A DNA stretch of 64,000 bases from Shinella curvata (GCF_022899935.1 NZ_JALJCJ010000007.1:1-64000); one strand, 5' to 3'. Positions 15,955-26,300 are shown, numbered from the stretch's first letter. Notes: generated by a model from the sequence alone, not told the origin. Translations and numbers: made by a program.

Positions 15955-17371
15955 CGTGATCCGTCCCATTGGTCAGTTTCACCGTTACCGGGTCGGCAAA
16001 GGCGAAGAGAATGATGTTGAGTTTTCCGCGCACGGCGAGATGCAGCAGCACGGCTTCGACGACCATGGCCCCGGCGGTGGCAAAGGCCGCTCCGACGAGG
16101 CCGAAGAGCGGAATGAGCGTGACGTTGAAGGCGATGTTGGCGGCCAGCGCGACGGCATAGACGGCCACGCAGAGCTTCTGCTCGCCACACATGGTCAACA
16201 GCACCTCGCCCGGGCCGACGAGCGCCTTGGCAAGAATGCCGATAAAAAGAATGAACATCAGGCTCCAACCGGCCGTGAATGCCGGACCGAACAGGGACAG
16301 CAGGAGATGGCCGAGCGCCAGAACGCCGAGCCCCACGGCAAGCGACGGCCAGAAACTCCAGCGCACCGTTTCGCCGGCAAAACGCGCAAGCGCCACGCGG
16401 TCGCCGGCAGCGAACATGGCGGAAAACCGCGGCGCGGCGGCGGCCTTCACCGAAAAGAACACGAAATGCACCAGCGCCATCGTCTTGGCCGCAGCGAAAT
16501 AAACGGCGACGCTTTCCGGATCGAGGAAGAGGCCGACGACGATGACGTCCGAATTGGTCAGCAGGAAACCAAACCCCTCGATCAGGAAGATCGGCAGCGC
16601 CGCCTTAATCCAGAGAGAGAACTCGATCTTGCGCGGCCCCGCGACATAGCGCTTGCCGAGCCGACGCACGATGTTGAAGAACTGGGCGACGGTCGTGAGG
16701 TAGGTGGCCGCGAGCGCAGCGACCATCGCCGTCAGTGCCGTATGCGGCTCCCCCAGCCACACGGCCAGAACCATGAAGACGAGGATCAGCAGCGGCCGGA
16801 TGATATAAGTGGGACTGAGCGCCACCACCGCCCAGCTGTGGGCACGGGCGGTGCTTTCCAGCACATCGCCGAGCGCGATCATCGGCATGCAGAAAAGACC
16901 GATGAACAGCGGCACGACATAGTAGTCCGCAACCCGGTCGTGGAAGAACCAGAGCGCAAGAAGGCCTGCTGTCGCGAGCGCCGTCGAGGACAGGATGGCG
17001 AAGACGCGCGCCGTCGCGGTGAGGCCGCGGATTTCCGCATAGGCGCTGCGGCCGACATAGTCGGGCAGGAAGCGCACGACCGTGGTGTGGAAACCGAGAC
17101 AGGACATATCGCCGAAGATGACGACGAGCGCCCAGACGAAGACGAAGATGCCGTATTCGAACTCGCCCATCACGCGGGCAAGGATGATCTGCGAGATGAA
17201 GGCGATGGCCGCACTGGCGACGCGGATCGCAAAGGCGATCAGCGCCATGCGCTGGGCAAGGTTGCGGGGGTCGTCGCTGGCCAGGATGGTCGCAAGTGCC
17301 CGCACCAGGGGCTCGGCCTTGCCGCGCAGACCCGATGGCAGCAACCTCTCCGCCGATTGAATGACCGCCAT
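15944..17371 (-). CDS. Polysaccharide flippase (Wzx/MATE-like)
   Basis: A 475-residue integral membrane protein with about 12-14 hydrophobic helices. It resembles oligosaccharide flippases of the MOP superfamily (IRVASAAIAFISQIILARVMG near the N-terminus is the typical first repeat). Such proteins move undecaprenyl-linked glycans across the inner membrane. The first 45 residues form an extra cytoplasmic segment. It is coupled to the CelD-like acyltransferase downstream. No Wzy polymerase or glycosyltransferase is in the window, so the glycan is unknown. An ATG two codons earlier (17377) is also possible. Confidence 0.88.
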   Translation of the reverse strand: MAVIQSAERLLPSGLRGKAEPLVRALATILASDDPRNLAQRMALIAFAIRVASAAIAFISQIILARVMGEFEYGIFVFVWALVVIFGDMSCLGFHTTVVRFLPDYVGRSAYAEIRGLTATARVFAILSSTALATAGLLALWFFHDRVADYYVVPLFIGLFCMPMIALGDVLESTARAHSWAVVALSPTYIIRPLLILVFMVLAVWLGEPHTALTAMVAALAATYLTTVAQFFNIVRRLGKRYVAGPRKIEFSLWIKAALPIFLIEGFGFLLTNSDVIVVGLFLDPESVAVYFAAAKTMALVHFVFFSVKAAAAPRFSAMFAAGDRVALARFAGETVRWSFWPSLAVGLGVLALGHLLLSLFGPAFTAGWSLMFILFIGILAKALVGPGEVLLTMCGEQKLCVAVYAVALAANIAFNVTLIPLFGLVGAAFATAGAMVVEAVLLHLAVRGKLNIILFAFADPVTVKLTNGTDHDDR

Positions 17372-17478
17372 CAACACAGGAACCCGAACGCCACGCAGAA
17401 CTCTACCAGCGTCACTCTTGTCAGATCACGGTTAACAAAGGGTTCGGCGCACGGCCGAAGCACTTGCCGGGCGAAAAG

Positions 17479-17505
17479 AAAATGCCGCCCCAAGGGCGGC
17501 ATTTT
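17479..17505 (-). terminator. Rho-independent terminator of secA
   Basis: Perfect 12-bp stem (17479-17490 with 17494-17505), 3-base loop, and A/T runs at the outer ends giving a T-tract for leftward transcription, 19 bp after the secA stop. Confidence 0.85.
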
Positions 17506-17523
17506 CGAGTTTCCCAAAGCGCA

Positions 17524-20241
17524 TCACGCCTGTTCGAAGGCGCCGTGGCAATGTTTGTATTTCTTGCCCGAACCACAGGGGCAGGGTTCGTTGCGCGCAA
17601 CATGGCCCCAGCTCGACGGATCGTTCGGATCGCGATTGTCCGCGGCAACCGCCATGAAGCCACCGCGACCTTCGCCGAAATCGTCCTCGCCGGTCGTGCC
17701 GTCGATGTGGTGGCCTTCCATTTCCGGCGGCACCGGCGTCGGGGCGTCGGCCGCCTGGCGCACCAGCTCAACGCGCATCAGCTGCGACGTCACGGTCTGG
17801 CGCAGGTTGGCGAGCAGCGCCTGGAACAGTTCGAAAGCCTCGGCCTTGTATTCCTGCAGCGGGTCACGCTGGGCATAGCCGCGGAAGCCGATGACGGAAC
17901 GCAGGTGATCGAGATTGACGATGTGCTCACGCCACAAGAGGTCCAGCGTCTGCAAGAGCACCGAGCGCTCGACATAGGTCATGATCTCGGGACCGAAACG
18001 TTCCGCACGATCAGCGGCAGCCGCATCGGCCGCCTTGTGCAGGCGCTCCAGGATGTCCTTTTCGTCGATGCCTTCCTCGGCCGCCCAGGCCTCGATCGGC
18101 AAATCGAGGTTCAGCTGCTCGAGAACGCCCTTCTTGAGACCGGCAACGTCCCACTGTTCGGCATAGGCATTTTCCGGAATACTCAGGCGAACGAGGTTCT
18201 CGACGACTTCGTTGCGCATGTCGGAGACGATCTCGGACAGATTTTCGCTGTCCATCAGCTCGATGCGCTGCTCGAAGATGACCTTGCGCTGGTCGTTCAG
18301 CACGTCGTCGTATTTCAGGAGGTTCTTGCGGATGTCGAAGTTTCGGGCTTCGACCTTCTTCTGCGCGCGCTCCAGCGCCTTGTTGATCCAGGGATGGACG
18401 ATCGCCTCGCCTTCCTTGAGACCCAGCTTCTGCAACATGGAATCCATGCGCTCGGAGCCGAAGATGCGCATCAGGTCGTCCTGCAGCGACAGGAAGAACT
18501 TCGAGCGGCCCGGGTCGCCCTGACGGCCGGAACGGCCGCGCAGCTGGTTGTCGATACGGCGGCTTTCGTGGCGCTCGGTGGCAAGCACGTAGAGACCACC
18601 GCCGGCAAGCGCCTTTTCCTTGAGCTGCTTGACCTCGGCAATGATCTGATCGCGCTTGGCGTCACGCTCGGCGCCCGGCTCCATGTCCGCCAGCTCGCGC
18701 TCGAGGCGCATGTCGACATTGCCGCCGAGCTGGATGTCCGTGCCGCGGCCGGCCATGTTGGTGGCGATCGTCACGGCGCCGGGAACGCCGGCCTGCGAAA
18801 CGATATAGGCTTCCTGCTCGTGGTAGCGGGCGTTCAGGACCTGGAAATCCTTGAAGCCGGCCATGCGCAGGCGCTCGGCGAGATATTCGGACTTTTCGAT
18901 CGAGGTCGTGCCGACGAGGACCGGCTGGCCCTTCTCGCGGGCATCCTTGATCTCCTGGATGATCGCCTTGTACTTCTCCTCGACCGTCCGATAGACCTCG
19001 TCGTCCTCGTCACGGCGCTGGATCGGCAGGTTGGTCGGCACTTCCACGACTTCGAGGCCGTAGATGTTGCCGAACTCCTCGGCTTCGGTGGAAGCCGTGC
19101 CGGTCATGCCGCCGAGCTTGGAATACATGCGGAAATAGTTCTGGAAGGTGATCGAGGCCAGTGTCTGGTTTTCCGGCTGGATCGTGACCTTTTCCTTGGC
19201 TTCGAGCGCCTGGTGCTGGCCTTCCGAATAGCGGCGGCCCGGCATCATGCGGCCGGTGAATTCGTCGATGATGACGATTTCGTCGTTGCGGACGATGTAG
19301 TCCTTGTCGCGGGTGAAGAGTTTGTGGGCCTTCAGCGCGTTGTTGATGTGATGGACGATGGCGACGTTCTCGACGTCGTAAAGCGATTCGCCCTTCAGAA
19401 GACCCGCCTGGCGCAGCAGGTTTTCGAGCTTCTCCGTGCCGACTTCGGAGAAGTTGGCGGAGCGCTGCTTCTCGTCGATTTCGTAATCGCCTTCATCCAG
19501 CAAGGGGATGTAGGCATCGATCGTCGTGTAGAGATCCGAGCGGTCGTCGAGCGGGCCGGAGATGATCAGCGGCGTGCGCGCTTCGTCGACCAGGATCGAG
19601 TCGACTTCGTCGACGATGGCGAAGAAGTGCCCGCGCTGCACCATCTGACCGCGCTCGTACTTCATGTTGTCGCGCAGATAGTCGAAGCCGAGTTCGTTGT
19701 TCGTCGCGTAGGTGATGTCCGAGGCGTAGGCGGCGCGGCGCTGGTCGTCGTCGAGGCCGTGCACGATGACGCCGGTGGTCAGGCCGAGGAAACCGTAGAG
19801 CTTGCCCATCTGGGCGCTGTCGCGGGTCGCGAGGTAGTCGTTGACAGTCACGACATGCACGCCCTTGCCGGCGAGCGCGTTGAGATAGACGGGCAGCGTC
19901 GCGACGAGCGTCTTGCCTTCACCGGTCTTCATTTCGGCGATCGACTTCTCGTGCAGGATCATGCCGCCGATCAACTGGACATCGAAGGGCCGCATGCCCA
20001 GGGCACGGAACGCCGCCTCGCGGGCAACGGCAAAAGCCGGCACCAGAATGTCGTCGAGCGTCTTGCCGGCTGCAAGCTGTTCGCGGAATTCCACGGTCTT
20101 GGCGCGCAGGGCGTCGTCGGACAGGGCCTTGATTTCAGGCTCCAGCGCATTGATTGCATCGACGCGGGGCTTGTAGGAACGGACGCGGCGATCGTTCGAG
20201 GAACCGAACAACTTGCGGGCAATGCCGCCGAGGCTGACCAT
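17524..20241 (-). CDS. secA: Preprotein translocase ATPase SecA
   Basis: A 905-residue motor of the Sec pathway that pushes unfolded preproteins through SecYEG. Visible: Walker A region MKTGEGKT near residue 105, the helicase-like [17 protein letters not shown] segment, [21 protein letters not shown], and the C-terminal zinc finger [15 protein letters not shown] that binds SecB and ribosomes. Length is normal for alphaproteobacteria. It is divergent from a secreted parvulin with 236 bp between, and ends at a strong hairpin. Confidence 0.98.
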   Translation of the reverse strand: MVSLGGIARKLFGSSNDRRVRSYKPRVDAINALEPEIKALSDDALRAKTVEFREQLAAGKTLDDILVPAFAVAREAAFRALGMRPFDVQLIGGMILHEKSIAEMKTGEGKTLVATLPVYLNALAGKGVHVVTVNDYLATRDSAQMGKLYGFLGLTTGVIVHGLDDDQRRAAYASDITYATNNELGFDYLRDNMKYERGQMVQRGHFFAIVDEVDSILVDEARTPLIISGPLDDRSDLYTTIDAYIPLLDEGDYEIDEKQRSANFSEVGTEKLENLLRQAGLLKGESLYDVENVAIVHHINNALKAHKLFTRDKDYIVRNDEIVIIDEFTGRMMPGRRYSEGQHQALEAKEKVTIQPENQTLASITFQNYFRMYSKLGGMTGTASTEAEEFGNIYGLEVVEVPTNLPIQRRDEDDEVYRTVEEKYKAIIQEIKDAREKGQPVLVGTTSIEKSEYLAERLRMAGFKDFQVLNARYHEQEAYIVSQAGVPGAVTIATNMAGRGTDIQLGGNVDMRLERELADMEPGAERDAKRDQIIAEVKQLKEKALAGGGLYVLATERHESRRIDNQLRGRSGRQGDPGRSKFFLSLQDDLMRIFGSERMDSMLQKLGLKEGEAIVHPWINKALERAQKKVEARNFDIRKNLLKYDDVLNDQRKVIFEQRIELMDSENLSEIVSDMRNEVVENLVRLSIPENAYAEQWDVAGLKKGVLEQLNLDLPIEAWAAEEGIDEKDILERLHKAADAAAADRAERFGPEIMTYVERSVLLQTLDLLWREHIVNLDHLRSVIGFRGYAQRDPLQEYKAEAFELFQALLANLRQTVTSQLMRVELVRQAADAPTPVPPEMEGHHIDGTTGEDDFGEGRGGFMAVAADNRDPNDPSSWGHVARNEPCPCGSGKKYKHCHGAFEQA

Positions 20242-20477
20242 CAGGATGGTCCTTTCTTTGTGGCGCCCGGCGCGTGACAGGTCGCACGTTTATTTGCGCG
20301 CAAAGCCGTGAAACGCCCGGAAACTGTTCTGGACGCGGGATTGCGTGACAGATAAGAGGGGGGTCGAATGATGTCAACGGCTGAGGCGGTTGCACAACTG
20401 CCACATTCTGGTGGTGTTGAGCCGTCTGGCACCGGATATCGGCCCGATTCCGGCGAGGATGTGAAAGGTCTCATCGA

Positions 20478-21377
20478 ATGTTCAAGTACAGCAAGCTCGC
20501 AGCAGTCGCCCTCATCGCGATCGCCGCAGCAAGCACCAGCGTCCGCGCGCAAGATGCTGCCGCAGATCCGGTCGTCGCCAAAGTCGGCGCGGTCGAGATC
20601 CACGAATCGGAACTGAAGCTTGCGATCGCCGGCCTCGACCCGCAGCTTGCCAACCTGCCCGACGAGCAGAAGCGCGTTGCCGCCCTCTCCTCGATCATCG
20701 ACGTCAAGCTGCTTGCCGCCGATGCCGACAAGGAAGGCCTGAAGGACAATGCCGAATTCAAGCAGCGCCTCGCCTTCCTCACGGATCGCGAACTGCACAA
20801 TGCCTATTTCAAGAAGCACGTCGTCGATGCCGTCACGCCGGACGAGGTGAAGGCGCGCTACGAAAAGGAAATCGCCGCCATCACGCCGGAAGACGAAATC
20901 CGCGCGCGTCACATCCTCGTCAAGAGCGAGGAAGAGGCGAAGGCCATCATCAAGGACCTCGACGCCGGCAAGGACTTCGTCGAGATCGCCAAGGAAAAGT
21001 CGACGGATCCGAACAAGTCGGAAGGCGGCGACCTGGGTTATTTCGGCAAGGGCCGCATGGTTCCGGAATTCGAGACCGCTGCCTTCGCGCTGGAAAAGGG
21101 CGCCTATTCCAAGGAGCCGGTGAAGACCCAGTTCGGCTTCCACATCATCAAGATCGAAGACAAGCGCAAGCAGCAGCCTCCGGCACTCGACCAGGTCGAG
21201 CCGCAGGTTCGTCAGCTCGTCATGCGCGACAAGTATCTGGAGCTTCTGGAAAAGGCCAAGGCCGCCGCACCGATCGACATCCAGGACGCCGCGCTGAAGA
21301 CCGCTTACGATGCGGTCAACAAGCCGGAAGCCGCGGGTGAAGGCGAAGCTGCCCCGGCAACGGAAGGCCAGCAGTAA
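20478..21377 (+). CDS. Periplasmic parvulin-type peptidyl-prolyl isomerase
   Basis: A 299-residue exported protein. Signal peptide: residues 1-24, with cleavage after VRA. A SurA-like N-terminal helical part is followed by a parvulin domain (about 138-235: [45 protein letters not shown]) and an acidic alanine-rich tail. It helps fold outer-membrane or periplasmic proteins. Its position opposite secA fits the shared export theme. A G+C-rich stem-loop separates it from argJ. Confidence 0.9.
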   Translation: MFKYSKLAAVALIAIAAASTSVRAQDAAADPVVAKVGAVEIHESELKLAIAGLDPQLANLPDEQKRVAALSSIIDVKLLAADADKEGLKDNAEFKQRLAFLTDRELHNAYFKKHVVDAVTPDEVKARYEKEIAAITPEDEIRARHILVKSEEEAKAIIKDLDAGKDFVEIAKEKSTDPNKSEGGDLGYFGKGRMVPEFETAAFALEKGAYSKEPVKTQFGFHIIKIEDKRKQQPPALDQVEPQVRQLVMRDKYLELLEKAKAAAPIDIQDAALKTAYDAVNKPEAAGEGEAAPATEGQQ

Positions 21378-21385
21378 CACATCAT

Positions 21386-21408
21386 GGCCCGGCGCTTCCC
21401 GCCGGGCC
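21386..21408 (+). terminator. Stem-loop between the parvulin gene and argJ
   Basis: A 9-bp perfect stem GGCCCGGCG / CGCCGGGCC with a 5-base loop, followed by a pyrimidine-rich TTCTTCCTC. It is probably a terminator or attenuator, as argJ starts 22 bp later. Confidence 0.6.
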
Positions 21409-21430
21409 TTCTTCCTCAAGGAAAGCACGC

Positions 21431-22663
21431 ATGTCCGGTTCCATTTCCCCGCTCGCTCCGAAGACCTATGCCGAAATGCCGCCCGTTCGCGGCGTGCGCA
21501 TGGCCACCGCCGCCGCCGGGATCAAGTACAAGAACCGCACCGACGTGCTCATGATGGTCTTCGATCGCCCCGCGACCGTGGCGGGCGTCTTCACCCGTTC
21601 CAAATGCCCCTCGGCCCCGGTCGATTTCTGCCGCGCCAATCTGCCCGGCGGTATTGCCCGCGCCGTCGTCGTCAATTCCGGCAATGCCAATGCCTTCACC
21701 GGCCGCAAGGGCCGCGAATCGACGAAGATGACCGCCGAAGCCGCCGCCAAGGCGATCGGCTGCGCCGAAAGCGAAGTCTTCCTCGCATCGACGGGCGTGA
21801 TCGGCGAGCCGCTGGATGCCACGAAATTCTCCGGCGTGCTCGACGGCCTGGCCAGTAACGGCACCGAGGACTTCTGGTTCGAGGCGGCCAAGGCGATCAT
21901 GACGACGGACACCTACCCGAAGGTCGCCACCCGCACCGCCGAGCTCGGCGGCGTCACCGTGCGCATCAACGGCATCGCCAAGGGTGCCGGCATGATCGCG
22001 CCCGACATGGCGACCATGCTCTCCTTCGTCGTCACCGATGCCGCCATTCCCGCATCCGTGCTGCAGTCGCTGCTCTCGGCCGGCGTCGGCCCGACCTTCA
22101 ACTCCGTCACCGTCGACAGCGACACCTCGACCTCCGACACGCTGATGCTCTTCGCAACGGGCGCCGCCGAAGGCCAGGCGACCGTCACGGCTGACGACGC
22201 TTCACTCGATGGCTTCCGCTCGGCACTCAACGATCTGCTGCGCGATCTCGCTCTTCAGGTCGTGCGCGACGGCGAAGGTGCCCGCAAGATGGTGGCCGTC
22301 ACCGTCGAAGGCGCCGAAAACGACGAAGCCGCCAAGCGCATCGCACTGTCGATCGCCAATTCCCCGCTGGTCAAGACCGCCGTGGCCGGCGAAGACGCCA
22401 ACTGGGGCCGCATCGTGATGGCTGTGGGCAAGTCGGGCGAAATGGCCGACCGCGACCGCCTCGCCATCTGGTTCGGCGATGTACGCGTCGCCGTCGACGG
22501 CGAACGCGATCCCACCTATTCGGAAGCGGCCGCCACGGCCGTGATGAAGCAGGAAGACATTCCGGTACGTGTCGAAATCGGCCTGGGCAACGGCCGCGCG
22601 ACCGTGTGGACCTGCGACCTCACCAAGGAATATGTCGAGATCAACGGCGACTACCGCAGCTAA
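21431..22663 (+). CDS. argJ: Bifunctional ornithine acetyltransferase / N-acetylglutamate synthase
   Basis: A 410-residue enzyme of arginine synthesis. It moves the acetyl group from N-acetylornithine to glutamate, recycling it, and may also use acetyl-CoA. The autoproteolysis site is visible: Ala194-Thr195 in [11 protein letters not shown], where Thr195 becomes the nucleophile of the beta chain. The oxyanion segment is STGVIGEPL (about 120-128). The C-terminus EINGDYRS is typical. It is followed after a short gap by a GNAT and a mutT gene in the same direction. Confidence 0.97.
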   Translation: MSGSISPLAPKTYAEMPPVRGVRMATAAAGIKYKNRTDVLMMVFDRPATVAGVFTRSKCPSAPVDFCRANLPGGIARAVVVNSGNANAFTGRKGRESTKMTAEAAAKAIGCAESEVFLASTGVIGEPLDATKFSGVLDGLASNGTEDFWFEAAKAIMTTDTYPKVATRTAELGGVTVRINGIAKGAGMIAPDMATMLSFVVTDAAIPASVLQSLLSAGVGPTFNSVTVDSDTSTSDTLMLFATGAAEGQATVTADDASLDGFRSALNDLLRDLALQVVRDGEGARKMVAVTVEGAENDEAAKRIALSIANSPLVKTAVAGEDANWGRIVMAVGKSGEMADRDRLAIWFGDVRVAVDGERDPTYSEAAATAVMKQEDIPVRVEIGLGNGRATVWTCDLTKEYVEINGDYRS

Positions 22664-22699
22664 GGGCCGGACAGCGTGAGCCTTTCCGGACAAAAGACG

Positions 22700-23458
22700 A
22701 TGAACGATCTCCCCAAGGTCCGGCGGCTCGAAGCCGTCGGTTTTCGCGCCTGGCCTGCGGCCAGCGCCCAGTATGACGGCAGCTGGCTTTGCCGGCTGAC
22801 AGCCGGCCATCCTTCGCGCCGGCTGAACTCCGTCAATCCGCTCGACCCGTCCGACATCAGGGATATCGCAATCCGCCTTGAAAAGGCGGCAAAACGCTTT
22901 TCCGACTATGGCCGCCCGCTGCTCGTGCGCCAGACGCCGCTGACGCCGCCGCAGCTGATTGCATTCATGGACGACGCCGGCTGGGCCGATGTCGGCCACA
23001 CGATCGTCATGACGGCCAACCTTGCCGATCTCGCACGCGAAGAGGGCGTGGACCATCTGCCGAGCCGCGATGTCGGGCGCTTCGTCGATGCGCGCATCCG
23101 CGTTGCCGGCGACGATCCGGCCCTCAAGCCGGGCCTCACCGAGATCATCAACGCGATCAAGCCGGAGGTCGGCTTGTTCATTTTCGAGGAAGCGGACTTC
23201 GGCCCGACCGCGGTCACGCTTGCCGTCCAGGATAACGATCTCGCAGGCATCCTCCAGCTCGGCGTCGCCGAAGCGCGCCGCGGCCAGGGCACCGGAACGG
23301 CCGTTCTGCACGCGGCGCTTCGCTGGGCAAGGCTCAAGGGCGCGCGCCAGGCCTGGGTGCAGGTGGAAGCGGATAATGCCGCGGCAATCGCGCTCTACCG
23401 CCGCGCCGGCTTCAACGACGCCTACCGCTACACTTACCGGGGACCGGAAGCCGCATGA
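22700..23458 (+). CDS. GNAT family N-acetyltransferase
   Basis: A 252-residue protein with a C-terminal GNAT fold. The acetyl-CoA loop is seen as LGVAEARRGQGTGTAVL (about 190-206), followed by a QVEADNAAAIALYRRAGF stretch typical of motif B. The N-terminal half is a second, degenerate domain. The ATG at 22700 is chosen with GGA ten bases upstream; a GTG at 22676 is an alternative. It overlaps mutT by four bases (ATGA) and follows argJ, forming a likely argJ-GNAT-mutT operon. Substrate unknown. Confidence 0.82.
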   Translation: MNDLPKVRRLEAVGFRAWPAASAQYDGSWLCRLTAGHPSRRLNSVNPLDPSDIRDIAIRLEKAAKRFSDYGRPLLVRQTPLTPPQLIAFMDDAGWADVGHTIVMTANLADLAREEGVDHLPSRDVGRFVDARIRVAGDDPALKPGLTEIINAIKPEVGLFIFEEADFGPTAVTLAVQDNDLAGILQLGVAEARRGQGTGTAVLHAALRWARLKGARQAWVQVEADNAAAIALYRRAGFNDAYRYTYRGPEAA

Positions 23459-23877
23459 CCGAAACCGTCACGACGTCGCGCCGCATCCTTCTCGTCGCCG
23501 CCTGCGCGCTGGTCGATACGGATGGCCGGGTCCTTCTGGCACAGCGCCCCGAAGGCAAGTCGCTCGCCGGCCTCTGGGAGTTTCCGGGCGGCAAGGTCGA
23601 AGCGGGCGAAACGCCCGAGGAGACACTGATCCGAGAGCTCGACGAAGAACTCGGCATCACCACGAAGATCCCCTGCCTGGCGCCGCTGACCTTTGCGAGC
23701 CACACCTATGACGACTTCCACCTCCTGATGCCGCTGTATATCTGCCGCCGTTTCGAGGGAACGGCCCACGGACGCGAGGGACAGGCCGTCAAGTGGGTTC
23801 GCCCGAAGGCACTGCGCGACTATCCCATGCCGCCGGCCGACGAACCGCTGATCCCTTTCCTGATGGACCTGCTCTGA
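23455..23877 (+). CDS. mutT: MutT-type (8-oxo-dGTP) Nudix pyrophosphohydrolase
   Basis: A 140-residue Nudix hydrolase with a complete Nudix box at residues 46-68: Gly46, Glu52, Arg60-Glu61, Glu64-Glu65 and Gly67. The length, the early RRILLVAACALV strand and the LAGLWEFPGGK sequence match MutT, which clears 8-oxo-dGTP from the nucleotide pool to limit A:T to C:G transversions. It is translationally coupled to the GNAT gene upstream. The exact nucleotide preference is an inference. Confidence 0.92.
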   Translation: MTETVTTSRRILLVAACALVDTDGRVLLAQRPEGKSLAGLWEFPGGKVEAGETPEETLIRELDEELGITTKIPCLAPLTFASHTYDDFHLLMPLYICRRFEGTAHGREGQAVKWVRPKALRDYPMPPADEPLIPFLMDLL

Positions 23878-24029
23878 CCGTTTCGGGACGACGCCATCCC
23901 AAAAAGCACCGCCAAAGCACCGGTCGGCTGGGATTTACCCTCAATTTTCCAGCCTCCGTTAAGCAATCGTTTAGCACCGTCGTTCAAAGATTGGGCTTAA
24001 CGTTGCAATGAATGCTTACGAGACCTGTT

Positions 24030-24347
24030 ATGCGTGACGAAGACTTCTGGAAAACGGTTCAGGAGAAGGATTTCACGCCGGCCGGCGATACCCGGACCGG
24101 TGTACTCAATCTTGCCCTCCTGTTCGGTACGGCGGTGATCGCCCTTGCGCTCGTCCTGACGCCCATCCTGTCGACGAAGACCGACAAGCGCATGATGGCG
24201 AACGTGCCTGACGAGTTCGACATGATCTCGACAGGCTCGATCCCCTCGGAAAGCGGCAAGCGTTACACGGTTCGCCGCAGCGTCCTGCAGGAAATGCCCG
24301 GCGCGGTCTGCATCATCGACGACAACGGGCGCAGCAGCGGCTGCTGA
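24030..24347 (+). CDS. Conserved single-pass membrane protein of unknown function
   Basis: A 105-residue protein with one transmembrane helix (about 29-48, VLNLALLFGTAVIALALVL), an N-terminal cytoplasmic tail beginning MRDEDFWKTVQEKDF and a C-terminal domain with two cysteines near the end. The upstream in-frame ATG at 24012 would add six residues. It stands 44 bp before the Flp pilin gene in the same direction. I recognise no family; association with the pilin is a guess from position. Confidence 0.7.
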   Translation: MRDEDFWKTVQEKDFTPAGDTRTGVLNLALLFGTAVIALALVLTPILSTKTDKRMMANVPDEFDMISTGSIPSESGKRYTVRRSVLQEMPGAVCIIDDNGRSSGC

Positions 24348-24391
24348 GCCCCAAGGCGCAGTGAAGCGTCTGGAGCACGCGGAGAACGGGA

Positions 24392-24571
24392 ATGGTATCG
24401 AGACTGCTGAAATCCCTCTTCTCCGCCGCCGATGGCGCAACGGCCGTCGAATATGGCCTGCTGGCAGGCCTGATCTCCATTGGTCTTCTCGGCGGCCTTG
24501 GCGCCTACAGCGATGGACTGCAGGCCACCTTCGACACCATTACCGCCGCCATCGAAGCCGCCCGTCAGTAG
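24392..24571 (+). CDS. Flp/Fap-type pilin prepilin (orphan)
   Basis: A 59-residue ORF. A short basic leader (VSRLLKSLF) is followed by the prepilin peptidase site GATAVEYGLL: cleavage after Gly, with Glu at +5 and Tyr at +6 of the mature chain. A hydrophobic helix (about residues 21-40) follows, as in Flp pilins of tad/cpa systems. GGAGAACGGG lies just upstream of the ATG. The cpa/tad assembly genes are not nearby, so this is a stand-alone copy. It ends seven bases from the convergent methyltransferase gene. Confidence 0.88.
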   Translation: MVSRLLKSLFSAADGATAVEYGLLAGLISIGLLGGLGAYSDGLQATFDTITAAIEAARQ

Positions 24572-24577
24572 ACCGGC

Positions 24578-25447
24578 CTATTCCTTGCCGCCCTGCTTCA
24601 GCGCATCGGCAAGGCGCATCGTCGCCGAACCCGGTTTCAGAGGCTTTTGCTGGCTTTCGTGCGGCGCCCAGCCCGAGACATAGATGATCGAAAAACTGGC
24701 CCGGATACGCCCGTCCGGATCGGAAAACCGCGCTGCGTAAATCTCTGCGGCACGCAGGAGGATGCCGCGCGTCAACGGCCGCCGGCTGCGGCCCGTCAGC
24801 GGATTGGCCATGCCCATGGCGCGCAGGTCCTTCATCAGCGGAAAGATGGAATCGTAGCGGACCGTGTAGGTTTCCTTGTCCGTGACCGGCAGGGCGAAGC
24901 CGCCTCGCTGGAGCAGCGCCCCGACATCGCGCACATCGGGGAAGGGAATGACGCGCGGGCTCGCCCCGCCCGTCAGTTCGCTTTCCGCCGCCAACAACAC
25001 TTCGCGCAGCTCCTGCAAGGTGCCGCTGCCGGGAATGGCGGCGAGAAACAGCCCGTCCGGCTTCAGCGCCCGGCGAATCTGCACGAAGACGCCGGGTGTA
25101 TCATTGGTCAGGTGGAGCGAAAGCGGCGAGACGAGGAGATTGACCGACTGCGGCGCGAGCGGCACCGTTTCAAGCGGTGAAACCGTCAGCGCTTCGCCGG
25201 GTGCCGCAAAACCTTCGTCGCTCTCGACGCGCTCGAGGATATCGATCTTGCCGGTCCCGGCAATGGCCCGCGCGGTGGCACCCGTATGGCCGTGCAGCTC
25301 GACGGCGCGCTCGAAGCGGCGATCGATGACGCTGAGCCGCTCCGCCAGTTCGCGCGCCACCACATCGAGCAGGAAATCCGCCGGCCCTGCGGAAAGCGCG
25401 CGCCTCCGGTTAATGTCGATCAGGCTGTGGTCAAAGAGCGTTTCCAT
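24578..25447 (-). CDS. SAM-dependent methyltransferase-like protein (NDUFAF5/BioC type)
   Basis: A 289-residue protein with a class I methyltransferase fold. It begins METLFDHSLIDINRRRA, the N-terminal signature of the mitochondrial NDUFAF5 / BioC-like group, and carries the mid-domain LVSPLSLHLTNDTP and ALKPDGLFLAAIPG. The usual glycine-rich SAM loop is weak (ELHGHTG). NDUFAF5 hydroxylates an arginine of complex I subunit NDUFS7; a similar role is possible but unproved. Start 25447 is the ATG after which homology begins. It is divergent from comF, 61 bp apart. Confidence 0.78.
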   Translation of the reverse strand: METLFDHSLIDINRRRALSAGPADFLLDVVARELAERLSVIDRRFERAVELHGHTGATARAIAGTGKIDILERVESDEGFAAPGEALTVSPLETVPLAPQSVNLLVSPLSLHLTNDTPGVFVQIRRALKPDGLFLAAIPGSGTLQELREVLLAAESELTGGASPRVIPFPDVRDVGALLQRGGFALPVTDKETYTVRYDSIFPLMKDLRAMGMANPLTGRSRRPLTRGILLRAAEIYAARFSDPDGRIRASFSIIYVSGWAPHESQQKPLKPGSATMRLADALKQGGKE

Positions 25448-25508
25448 GAAAAAGGTCCCTTTCGGATTTCCTTCGCTTTGGCCGCTAAGGGCGGCTAATG
25501 TCAACCGT

Positions 25509-26300
25509 ATGGACGAAATCGAGGCCGAGACAGTTCCGGCAGTCCCGCTCCGGCAGCTTTTCGCCCGCCGGCTGCGCGGCCTTGCGGGCGCGGCGCTCGA
25601 TCTCGTCTATCCGCCCGCCTGTGCCGGTTGCGGCGTCTTGCTCGGCAGTAGGGAAAGCCTTTGTCCAAAGTGCTGGTCGATGCTCTCTTTCATCGAGCGA
25701 CCCTATTGCGAAGTGCTGGGCACACCCTTCTCGCACGACCTCGGCCCCGGCATTCTTAGCGCCGACGCCATCGCCAATCCGCCACCCTTTGACCGGCTGC
25801 GCTCCGTCGCGCTCTATGACGATCTCGCCCGTGTCCTGGTGCATTCCCTGAAGTACCGCGACCGCACCGATCTGGCGCCGATGATGGCCGGATGGATGCT
25901 GCGTGCCAGCGATGGCGCGGTCGAGGCGGCCGATCTCATCGTGCCGGTACCGCTCCACCGCTTGCGCCTCGTCTGGCGAAAATTCAACCAATCCGCGGAG
26001 CTCGGCCGCGCACTCTCGACCCTCTCCGGCAAGCCCCACCTCGTCGAGGCCATACGCCGCACGAAGCGCACCCGCCGCCAGATCGGCCTTGGTCCAAGGG
26101 CGCGCGAGGAAAACGTGCGCGGTGCTTTTTCGATCACGCCGGAAGGACGCGAGCAGCTTTTCGGCCGCCGCGTCGTGCTGGTCGACGACGTCTACACGAC
26201 GGGCGCTACCGTTTCGGCCGCCACCCGCGTGCTGAAGCGTGCGGGTGTTGCCGACGTTACGGTTTTGACCTTTGCAAGGGCGCTTGCCGGACCTATATAA
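25509..26300 (+). CDS. comF: ComF family phosphoribosyltransferase-like protein
   Basis: A 263-residue protein with an N-terminal zinc ribbon (CAGCG and CPKCW, about residues 36-60) and a C-terminal phosphoribosyltransferase domain whose PRPP loop VVLVDDVYTTGATV lies near residue 220. This is the double-zinc-finger ComF architecture. In naturally competent bacteria ComF helps DNA uptake; in alphaproteobacteria it is universally present without known competence. Start at 25509 is the first ATG leading into the domain. It is followed by grxC. Confidence 0.88.
   Translation: MDEIEAETVPAVPLRQLFARRLRGLAGAALDLVYPPACAGCGVLLGSRESLCPKCWSMLSFIERPYCEVLGTPFSHDLGPGILSADAIANPPPFDRLRSVALYDDLARVLVHSLKYRDRTDLAPMMAGWMLRASDGAVEAADLIVPVPLHRLRLVWRKFNQSAELGRALSTLSGKPHLVEAIRRTKRTRRQIGLGPRAREENVRGAFSITPEGREQLFGRRVVLVDDVYTTGATVSAATRVLKRAGVADVTVLTFARALAGPI

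Noticed and set aside
15956-17878. 640-codon open frame antisense to the flippase and the end of secA
   Set aside because: It spans two real genes and the secA terminator on the other strand and is rich in Arg, His, Glu and Gln with no domain.
17464-20277. 937-codon open frame antisense to secA
   Set aside because: It mirrors secA exactly, has the low-complexity composition typical of the opposite strand of a G+C-rich gene and contains no recognisable domain.
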